Shown one piece after another: positions 57,785 through 64,000 of a stretch of DNA of 64,000 nt. The DNA is from PALSA-1336 sp038203095. Its GTDB lineage: Bacteria; Patescibacteriota; Doudnabacteria; UBA920. The notes under the pieces are model-generated. The model did no database searches and had not been told where the DNA came from. It saw nothing but the letters and a program-made list of their open reading frames with translations. The first letter of the stretch is position 1. Each line of letters begins with the position of its first letter. Location of the stretch: the NCBI GenBank assembly GCA_038203095.1, contig JBBREH010000001.1:1-64000 (forward strand), given 5' to 3'. A program made the position numbers and the translations under genes.

Positions 57785-59319
57785 CTCACCGTACAGTAAA
57801 AAATTCCGTTTATTCTTTAATCGGTTTTACTTGGCCGCTGCTTTTGTCATTCGTCGCCACGCCAATTATTGTTCGCGGCCTTGGCGTTTCCAGATTTGGT
57901 TTTTTTACTTTGCTCAATACCATGTTAATGCTTTTTGGTTTGTTGGATTTCGGCATTAGCTATACTTTAACTAAGCGGCTTTCGGAAAATAGGGAGCAGC
58001 CGGGCGGCCGCGAACTGTCTGAAATTTTTAGCTCCAGCCTAATTTTGTATGCCATTTTGGGAGCAGCGTCTATGTTTTTGTTAATGCTTCTGCCGGATGC
58101 TTTTCGCCATTTGTTTAAAATCCCGGAAGGTTTTATTTCATCTTACGGCCTGGCATTTTTTATTTTAGGCGCGGTATTTTTAATGAAAATGCTTGTTATC
58201 CCACTGTCCCAAATTCCTTACGCCTTGCAGCGCCAGGACATTACAACCAACATAAGCCTTATAAACAATGGATTACTGCAATTAGGCAGTATTTATGTAA
58301 TTAAAACCGGCCACGGGGTTTTGGGCTTGCTGGTTGTACAGTTAATTTCAGCCGCTTTTTTACTTCTTAGTTTGTATTTAGTCTGGCATAGGCTGGCGCC
58401 AAACTTAAAATTTATATTTACTCTTCCCAAAGAAACCGTTAAGACTATTGGCCGCCAGGGCGCTTGGGTTTTTTTAAGCAATACCATGGGCAACATTTTG
58501 GCCCAGCTGGACAAATTTGTTTTGGGCGCAATTTTGGGGCCCACAACAGTTGGCTATTACGGCAACTCTCAACTTATCCCTGAAAAAATTTCTGCCACCT
58601 CGTTTAGCCTATCGTATATTTTTTTCCCGATATTTTCCGAAGCATCTGTCAACCAGCAAGAGGGGGAAAACAGGGTTAAGGTAATTTTTCGGCGCAGTCT
58701 GGGACTGATTCCTATTGTGACGGCCGCCCTGGCCGTCTTGGTTTTGGTTTACGGCTACCAATTGATGCATTTTTGGATTAATAAAGACGTGGCCGACCAC
58801 ACAGCGCTGGCCGTTCCGTTATTAACAATTACTTATTTTTTGTTGTCCTTCGGTCATTTTTTTCATGCCTTTTTAAGCGGCCTAAAAGAGCTCAGACTTT
58901 TGGCATTAAGCTTTATGGTGGTGGCAGGCGTAGATGTGGTTTTTATGTTTATTCTTATTCCACACTACGCTGTTAACGGAGCCGCCTTTGCTTATTTGCT
59001 AAGCAGCCTGCCGGTCTTGCCGTTTATTTATTATATAGAGCGGCGCTATTTTAAAAGCGCGCGCGGCGACATTTTGGCATTTTACGGCAAGCTCTTTGCA
59101 AAAATATTTTTGGTGGGCAGCATAACTTTTTTGGTTAGCTGGTTTGCCTTGCGCCCGTTCGTTAATAATCTGCCTTTGGCTATGTTATTGGGGGCTTTAA
59201 GTTTTGTCTTTTACTTTTTGGTTTACTGGCGGTTTGGTTTTTTTGCCCGGGAAGATGAGGCTTTGTTTAAAGTTTACCTTGCCCGTTTTCTAGTTTTTTT
59301 AAAATTAAAAGCTTTATAG
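57769..59319 (+). CDS. Wzx-like polysaccharide flippase (MOP/RfbX family)
   Basis: 516 residues with 12-14 helices. FVATPIIVRGLGVSRFGFFTLLNT, YALQRQDITTNI, GAWVFLSNTMGNILAQLDKFVLGAILGP and AFLSGLKELRLLALSFM match MOP-superfamily exporters. It would move lipid-linked glycan units to the outer face of the membrane, for polymerisation or ligation by enzymes such as those at 34263 and 36527. Confidence 0.92.
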   Translation: MADSLTHRTVKNSVYSLIGFTWPLLLSFVATPIIVRGLGVSRFGFFTLLNTMLMLFGLLDFGISYTLTKRLSENREQPGGRELSEIFSSSLILYAILGAASMFLLMLLPDAFRHLFKIPEGFISSYGLAFFILGAVFLMKMLVIPLSQIPYALQRQDITTNISLINNGLLQLGSIYVIKTGHGVLGLLVVQLISAAFLLLSLYLVWHRLAPNLKFIFTLPKETVKTIGRQGAWVFLSNTMGNILAQLDKFVLGAILGPTTVGYYGNSQLIPEKISATSFSLSYIFFPIFSEASVNQQEGENRVKVIFRRSLGLIPIVTAALAVLVLVYGYQLMHFWINKDVADHTALAVPLLTITYFLLSFGHFFHAFLSGLKELRLLALSFMVVAGVDVVFMFILIPHYAVNGAAFAYLLSSLPVLPFIYYIERRYFKSARGDILAFYGKLFAKIFLVGSITFLVSWFALRPFVNNLPLAMLLGALSFVFYFLVYWRFGFFAREDEALFKVYLARFLVFLKLKAL

Positions 59320-59387
59320 GCAATATTTTATATGGTATTATTGTAGAGTGATTGGATTTTTTTTGAGTATTTGAAAATTTAAAATAT

Positions 59388-60017
59388 ATGAAAATATTAG
59401 AGGTTAAAAGCTTGAGCCTGTCTGATGTGAAGGTGTTTCGTTATGGGAAATTTTCGGACAGTCGTGGTTATTTTACTGAAACTTTTAGGAAAAGCGATGT
59501 TTTTAAAAATTCGGAACTGTCTTTTTTGCGAGATTTTGATTTTGTTCAGATTAATGAAAGTTTTGGAAATAAGGGTGTAATTAAGGGTTTGCATTTTCAG
59601 TGGGAGCCCGCATTGGGGAAACTCGTAAGAGTTGTAAGTGGACACATGCTTGATCTGGCTTTAGACATTCGTAAAAATTCACCAACTTACGGGAAAATTA
59701 TTATTTATGATATGCCGGATAACGCGGGGGAAAATTATGGAGAATGGATTTGGTTGCCTCCTGGGTTTGCGCACGGCTGTTGTTTTTTAACAGATACGAT
59801 AATGGAGTATTTTTTTACGGCTAACTGGAATCCTGACACGGAAGCAGGTATTGCTCCCGTCTCCGATGGCCTTGACTGGTCTTTGTGCGAACCGGATTTA
59901 AAAACCAAGTTTAATTCAGTTCTCCAAACAGGGAGTATAGTGAGCGAAAGAGACAACAAAGGCCTGAGTTTAAAAGACTGGACGCTGGATTTAAGATCTA
60001 AAAATATTATTTATTAA
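59388..60017 (+). CDS. rmlC: dTDP-4-dehydrorhamnose 3,5-epimerase-family protein
   Basis: 209 residues, a cupin fold: FSDSRGYFTETFRK, VIKGLHFQ (catalytic His), LDLALDIRKNSPTYGK and WLPPGFAHGCCFLT match RmlC. The family epimerises dTDP-4-keto-6-deoxysugars. The dehydratase RmlB and RmlA are not in the window, so the exact sugar (rhamnose or another) is open. Confidence 0.88.
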   Translation: MKILEVKSLSLSDVKVFRYGKFSDSRGYFTETFRKSDVFKNSELSFLRDFDFVQINESFGNKGVIKGLHFQWEPALGKLVRVVSGHMLDLALDIRKNSPTYGKIIIYDMPDNAGENYGEWIWLPPGFAHGCCFLTDTIMEYFFTANWNPDTEAGIAPVSDGLDWSLCEPDLKTKFNSVLQTGSIVSERDNKGLSLKDWTLDLRSKNIIY

Positions 60018-60020
60018 ACA

Positions 60021-60746
60021 ATGATTAAGGATCAAAAAATATTATTTACTGGCGGGAGCGGGCTTTTGGGAGGTGAAGTGCAAAAGTTAATCCCTAAAGC
60101 TTTATTTCCGGATTCAAAAATTTTTAACCTTACTCAATACAAACAAATGGAAAGGTACGTGGCTAAGTATAAACCGGAGCTTATAATCCATGCCGCGGCT
60201 TTTACTTCGCCGCCAATTATAGAGAAAAACGCGGAAAAGGCTTTGGATGTAAATATTCTAGGCACGGTAAATATTGTTAAGTTGTGTTTCAAGTTCGGAA
60301 TTAGGTTGGTTTACGTTTGCACGGATTATGTTTTTAAAGGCGATAAGGGTAATTACAGGGAAGAAGATTCGGTATTGCCGGTTAATAAATACGCCTGGTC
60401 TAAACTGGGCGGGGAGTGCGCCGCCAGGCTTTTGGATGACTCTTTAATTTTAAGAATTTCTATGGGCGAAAAAATTTTCCCCTACCCGCAGGCTTTTGTT
60501 GACCATTTTACCAGTCGTGAAACCGCGGACGTGATTGCAAAAAAAATTGTCAGGGTTTCAAAAGCCGGTTTAAGCGGTGTTCTGCATTTAGGCACTAAAA
60601 GGCGCTCGGTTTACGAATACGCTAAAACTATAGGCGGCAAAGGGCCTATTGGAAAAATTTCCATTAAAGACGTCAATTTTACCGTCCCGCATGACACATC
60701 ACTAAATACTGGCAAATATTTAAAATTGTTCGGCCGAAAATCATAA
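60021..60746 (+). CDS. NAD(P)-dependent sugar reductase (RmlD-like, short)
   Basis: 241 residues: KILFTGGSGLLGGEVQ, IIHAAAFTSPP, VYVCTDYVFKGDKGNYREED and VNKYAWSKLGGE (Tyr-x3-Lys). It resembles dTDP-4-dehydrorhamnose reductases but is ~50 residues shorter than usual. A second RmlD-like gene follows at 61203. Confidence 0.8.
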   Translation: MIKDQKILFTGGSGLLGGEVQKLIPKALFPDSKIFNLTQYKQMERYVAKYKPELIIHAAAFTSPPIIEKNAEKALDVNILGTVNIVKLCFKFGIRLVYVCTDYVFKGDKGNYREEDSVLPVNKYAWSKLGGECAARLLDDSLILRISMGEKIFPYPQAFVDHFTSRETADVIAKKIVRVSKAGLSGVLHLGTKRRSVYEYAKTIGGKGPIGKISIKDVNFTVPHDTSLNTGKYLKLFGRKS

Positions 60747-60760
60747 TTAATTAAAATTAT

Positions 60761-61210
60761 ATGATAGCAGACGTAGTTATTACCCCCTTAAAAAAAATTT
60801 GCGACGAGCGCGGCTCGGTTATGCATATGCTAAAAAGCACGGATTCGCATTTTAAAAAGTTCGGCGAAATTTATTTTTCCACCGTGTATCCGGGCATTAT
60901 TAAGGCCTGGCATTTGCATAAAACTATGACCTTAAATTATGCAGTCGTTACAGGCGAAATCAAATTAGTGTTGTTTGACCAAAGGCAGGGCTCGCCAACT
61001 AAAGGTCAGCTGCAGGAAATTTTTATTGGCGAAAAAAACTACTGTTTGGTAACCGTACCATGCGGGGTTGTGAATGGTTTTAAGGGCATTGGGCTTAAGG
61101 AAGCTATTGTTGCCAACTGTAGCACAGAGGCGCATGACCCCGATGAAATTGTAAGAATTGACCCCTTAAGTAACAACATTCCTTACATTTGGGGGATTAA
61201 ACATGGATAG
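60761..61210 (+). CDS. Cupin sugar epimerase (RmlC/WxcM-like)
   Basis: 149 residues: ERGSVMHMLKSTDSHF, IKAWHLHKTMTLNYAVVTGEI (two His as in cupins) and VPCGVVNGF. The single cupin domain is shorter than RmlC and like FdtA/WxcM-type keto-sugar isomerases or epimerases. Its stop overlaps the next ATG by 8 nt. Confidence 0.75.
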   Translation: MIADVVITPLKKICDERGSVMHMLKSTDSHFKKFGEIYFSTVYPGIIKAWHLHKTMTLNYAVVTGEIKLVLFDQRQGSPTKGQLQEIFIGEKNYCLVTVPCGVVNGFKGIGLKEAIVANCSTEAHDPDEIVRIDPLSNNIPYIWGIKHG

Positions 61211-61976
61211 TAAAATTTTAATTACCGGTTCCGGCGGTTTTTTGGGTAAAAATTTATACGGAATTTTGTCTAGAAAGGCCTTGGTTAAGGGAGTTGGCCG
61301 AAGCCCAGGATCTTGTGTAGATAAAATTGCTGATTTAAGCGACCGCACTCAATGCCTTGAGGTTTTAGGAGAGGTAAAGCCTTCTGTTATAATCCATTGC
61401 GCAGCTTTTAGTAATGTCGATGCGGCAGAAGCAGGCAAGGAAGAAGCAATGAAGAGCAATGTGGCATCAGTGGATAACCTGGCAGCTTGGGCTAAGCTTA
61501 ACCAGGCGCGCTTTATTTTTATTTCTAGCGATTACGTCTACGACGGAAAAAAAGGTAACTTTAACGAGGAAGATTCTATAAATCCGTTGCAGTACTATGG
61601 CCAAACTAAAGCCATTGGCGAAGAAATTGTTAGTAGTTTGCCGAATTTTGTGATTTTAAGGCCTACGGTAATTTATGGCTGGGACGAGGGCGGAAAGAAT
61701 TTTTTTATGCAGCTTTACCGAAACATGCGCGGGCATAAGCCTATGGTGGTGCCGACGGACCAAATTAGCAACCCCACCTCAGTCGTGGACCTGAGTCTTT
61801 TAATTAGCCTGGCTGTTGACCGGCCGGCTGTTTCTGGCATTTTTGTTTCCACCGGCCCTGAGCCTATGTCGCGCTATGATTTTGCCTGCCGCACTTGTGA
61901 GTATTTTAGCTGGGACAAAAGCCTGTTAGTTCCCAAAACTACTGCAGAAATTGGCAGACTTGCCCCCGCCCATTAA
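61203..61976 (+). CDS. rmlD: dTDP-4-dehydrorhamnose reductase-like protein, frameshifted near the end
   Basis: 257 residues in the visible frame: KILITGSGGFLGKNL, IIHCAAFSNVDAAEA, FIFISSDYVYDGKKGNFNEED, QYYGQTKAIGEE (Tyr-x3-Lys) and VILRPTVIYGWDE. The frame ends ..TTAEIGRLAPAH, short of the family C-terminus. The missing part (RPLNNSTNSAKIQRAY..) continues in another frame from 61967, after a run of five Cs (61963-61967). One added C restores the whole protein to 62077, where it overlaps the next gene by ATGA like its neighbours. Confidence 0.88.
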   Translation: MDSKILITGSGGFLGKNLYGILSRKALVKGVGRSPGSCVDKIADLSDRTQCLEVLGEVKPSVIIHCAAFSNVDAAEAGKEEAMKSNVASVDNLAAWAKLNQARFIFISSDYVYDGKKGNFNEEDSINPLQYYGQTKAIGEEIVSSLPNFVILRPTVIYGWDEGGKNFFMQLYRNMRGHKPMVVPTDQISNPTSVVDLSLLISLAVDRPAVSGIFVSTGPEPMSRYDFACRTCEYFSWDKSLLVPKTTAEIGRLAPAH

Positions 61977-62077
61977 ATAACTCCACCAATTCGGCAAAAA
62001 TTCAGCGTGCCTATGATTTTCGCTTCCGGAGTTTGGAGCAAAATTTGAGTGAAATTAAAGAGATTATGGTCAAATGA
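61967..62077 (+). other. Displaced C-terminus of the RmlD-like gene
   Basis: In the frame beginning CGC at 61967 the sequence reads RPLNNSTNSAKIQRAY then DFRFRSLEQNLSEIKE and IMVK, ending TGA at 62077. This matches the usual RmlD end (..RPxNSxLDxxKI..SLEEGLK..) in place and length. See the reductase entry at 61203. Confidence 0.85.
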
Positions 62078-63009
62078 CTTTTACCATTGCTATCCCATCT
62101 TATAATAAAGAAAAATATATAGAGCGTTGCTTAAAAAGCGCGCTTAGTCAGTTGCCCTTTGAGGGGGAAATTTTATTGGTTGATAATTGTTCAACCGATA
62201 AAACTTTTGCAATAGCCAAGCAATTTGGGCCTGGTGTCCGCTGTGTGCAAAATAGCTCAAATTTAGGCATGGCGGGGAATTGGAATCGTTGCATTGAATT
62301 ATGTCAAACAGACTTGCTCATGATTTTACATGCCGACGATGAGTTGCTTTTGGGCGCTGTCCAAAACTATCTGGAATTTTTTCGGCAATATCCGGAGGCC
62401 GGACTGGTCCACGTCCATTTCTATAATATCAGAAATCAGGATCTTTCCACCAGGCAGCTTGTTAATTCCGGGCCGCGCGAGCTAAGCCCGGCGGGGTATA
62501 AGACCATGGAATTTTCGAACGGTTACCACTGTTCCACTGTGGTAGTGAAAAAATCAGCTTATATTGTTTTAGGAAATTTCATTGAGTCAATGGCGTCAGA
62601 TCTGGAAATGTGGGTAAGAATAGCTTCCCGCTACAGTGTCGGCAATCTTGGCCTTCCGGCAGTCAATGTTTATTTGGACGACAATTCCACCGGTCGCATT
62701 GCTTTAAAAATTCGCAGCGTAAAAGAAATAGAGGCCGATTTACAAAATCTTAACCTGCATATAAACCGGCTTTATCCTGAAAGCCAGCAAAAACAGCGGC
62801 AAGCAGCATCTAAATTAGGCATGGCCGGCGCTTTGATGGTTGTGTGTACAACTAATATAAAATCAGGAAATTATCGGCAGGCTTCCGAAGCTTTATTAAA
62901 GATGTTATTTAAATATGGCGGATTTTCCGTAGCTATCAAAGCTGTGGGAAGCTACCTGAAATATCGGCTCAAGTTAATGCAGCTGGCTAAGGCTAAACCG
63001 CCAGCTTAA
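62074..63009 (+). CDS. Family 2 glycosyltransferase
   Basis: 311 residues: FTIAIPSYNKEKYIERCLKSAL, ILLVDNCSTDKTF and LMILHADDELL (DxD-type), then EMWVRIASRYSVGNLG. A typical inverting GT2 acting in the cytoplasm. The ATG overlaps the restored rmlD stop (ATGA). Confidence 0.9.
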   Translation: MTFTIAIPSYNKEKYIERCLKSALSQLPFEGEILLVDNCSTDKTFAIAKQFGPGVRCVQNSSNLGMAGNWNRCIELCQTDLLMILHADDELLLGAVQNYLEFFRQYPEAGLVHVHFYNIRNQDLSTRQLVNSGPRELSPAGYKTMEFSNGYHCSTVVVKKSAYIVLGNFIESMASDLEMWVRIASRYSVGNLGLPAVNVYLDDNSTGRIALKIRSVKEIEADLQNLNLHINRLYPESQQKQRQAASKLGMAGALMVVCTTNIKSGNYRQASEALLKMLFKYGGFSVAIKAVGSYLKYRLKLMQLAKAKPPA

Positions 63010-63112
63010 TTTTAGCCTTTTGGCTTGTTTTGGCTTTTCATAGTAAAATAGTTAGTGAAAGGCCTAAATCACAAATTTTATTATTTATTTTTGACATTAA
63101 AGAGATAAACTT

Positions 63113-63907
63113 ATGAAAGTTGTAATTTTGTGCGGCGGGGAAGGTACCCGTATGAAAGAGGAGACAGAATTTAAGCCTAAGCCCCTGGTGGAAGTAGGCG
63201 GGTTGCCTATGCTTTGGCATATTATGAAAATTTACAGCCATTACGGCTATAACGATTTTGTGCTGGCTTTGGGTTATAAGGGTAATATGATTAAGGATTA
63301 TTTTTTGAACTGGCGTACGCATGTGAATGATTTTACCTTGAAGACTAAAGCTCACGGGCTTGAAATCCACGGCCAAGGCCAGGGCGATATGAATATTACT
63401 TTTGTCGACACCGGACTAAAGGCTCTAACAGGGGAGCGCTTGCGCCGCGTGGCAAAATATATAGACACAGACCAGTTTATGCTTACTTACGGCGACGGCG
63501 TGGCCGACATTAATATAAAAGAGCTGGTAGCTTTTCATAATAAGCAGGGCACACTTGGCACTATTACAGGCGTCAGGCCTCTTACCAAGTTGGGAATAGT
63601 CCATCACGACAAACAAACGAACAAAGTTATTGGCTTTAGCCAAAATTTAGTCGGTGAATATATAGACAAGCAGAACTACCATGATTTTTTAATTAACGGC
63701 GGGTTTATGGTGTTTAATAGGCAAGTTCTGGACAGGATACCCGAAAATAGTATGATAGAAGAAATATTCATTCCTATGACCAAGGAAGGTGAGTTGTCTC
63801 TTTATAACCACCCGGGTAAATGGAAAGCTATGGATACTTACAAGGAAGTGGAAGAGTTAAATGAGTATTGGCAGAGCGATCCGTTTTGGAAAGTTTGGAA
63901 AGAATGA
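63113..63907 (+). CDS. rfbF: Glucose-1-phosphate cytidylyltransferase
   Basis: 264 residues. VVILCGGEGTRMKEETEFKPKPLVEVGG is the nucleotide-binding signature, followed by MLWHIMKIYSHYGYNDFVLALGYKG, FMLTYGDGVAD and GGFMVFNR. It forms CDP-glucose from CTP and glucose-1-phosphate, the first step toward CDP-3,6-dideoxyhexoses. The ATG follows AAAGAGATAAACTT. The next pathway gene (rfbG) would be expected just beyond the window. Confidence 0.95.
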   Translation: MKVVILCGGEGTRMKEETEFKPKPLVEVGGLPMLWHIMKIYSHYGYNDFVLALGYKGNMIKDYFLNWRTHVNDFTLKTKAHGLEIHGQGQGDMNITFVDTGLKALTGERLRRVAKYIDTDQFMLTYGDGVADINIKELVAFHNKQGTLGTITGVRPLTKLGIVHHDKQTNKVIGFSQNLVGEYIDKQNYHDFLINGGFMVFNRQVLDRIPENSMIEEIFIPMTKEGELSLYNHPGKWKAMDTYKEVEELNEYWQSDPFWKVWKE

Positions 63908-64000
63908 TCACAGATACACAGATAAAAGCAGATTACACAGATGCGATAATTTAACTACGACCGGATTTTATAAAAACCGTATTTATTGAGAAGTTTGTAA
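63908..64000. repeat. Short CACAGAT word repeat at the window end
   Basis: CACAGATACACAGATAAA..CAGATTACACAGATG recurs in the style of the words near 8551 and 9229. It fills the gap after rfbF; no gene starts before the window ends. Confidence 0.6.

Overview
The window looks like a chromosomal segment of a Candidate Phyla Radiation (Patescibacteria, probably Parcubacteria-like) bacterium using the standard bacterial code (TGA serves as a stop throughout). Signs are the compact housekeeping genes, many tiny one-helix membrane proteins, large secreted surface proteins, LOG-family and four-helix-bundle genes, promoters sitting only 6-7 nt from start codons, and a great many short palindromic repeats. 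The assignment rests on gene style, not on a marker-gene tree.

Layout. 1-863 is a repeat-filled gene-free stretch. 864-8.6 kb holds housekeeping genes: a short Rel (p)ppGpp enzyme, mutM, a nucleotidyltransferase, a methyltransferase and groES-groEL. 8.8-10.1 kb is gene-free and full of hairpins. 10-12.2 kb has two membrane microproteins, rpmF (L32), nusB, an HU protein and tRNA-Gly. A 2.1-kb insert with a lipoprotein and a DUF3592-like protein is bracketed by tRNA-Gly and a decayed copy of its 3' end. Next come a surface protein, metK under a SAM riboswitch, an SPFH protein, a multi-helix membrane protein, a GT2 enzyme and an unusual HAD-like protein. 24.3-29 kb is a central-carbon block (glpX, class I aldolase, LOG, transaldolase) interrupted by two four-helix-bundle cassettes. 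A RAYT transposase bracketed by its own hairpins and tRNA-Pro follow.

29.8-38.8 kb encodes a 1215-residue S-layer-like protein behind a consensus promoter and a ~550-nt leader, followed by two tandem O-antigen-ligase/TPR proteins that may glycosylate the surface. 40-43 kb encodes a secreted LCAT-like hydrolase carrying the same surface domain. From 43.3 kb to the end lies a large surface-glycan locus. It has GDP-sugar enzymes (gmd carrying an intein, a GDP-mannose 3,5-epimerase homologue, a GDP-fucose synthase homologue and a GT11 fucosyltransferase). It also has CDP-sugar enzymes (paratose/abequose synthase-like, CDP-paratose 2-epimerase, rfbF), RmlC/RmlD-like enzymes, several glycosyltransferases and a Wzx-like flippase. 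Many of these genes overlap by 1-37 nt, suggesting one long operon.

The most notable signals are: (i) a complete LAGLIDADG intein inside GDP-mannose 4,6-dehydratase; (ii) palindromic repeats inserted in frame inside protein genes, recalling Rickettsia palindromic elements; (iii) two four-helix-bundle genes each enclosed in inverted repeats that fill the space between neighbours; (iv) a tRNA-Gly-bounded island; (v) a repeated surface domain shared by three secreted proteins; and (vi) a one-base frameshift in a C-run of an rmlD-like gene.
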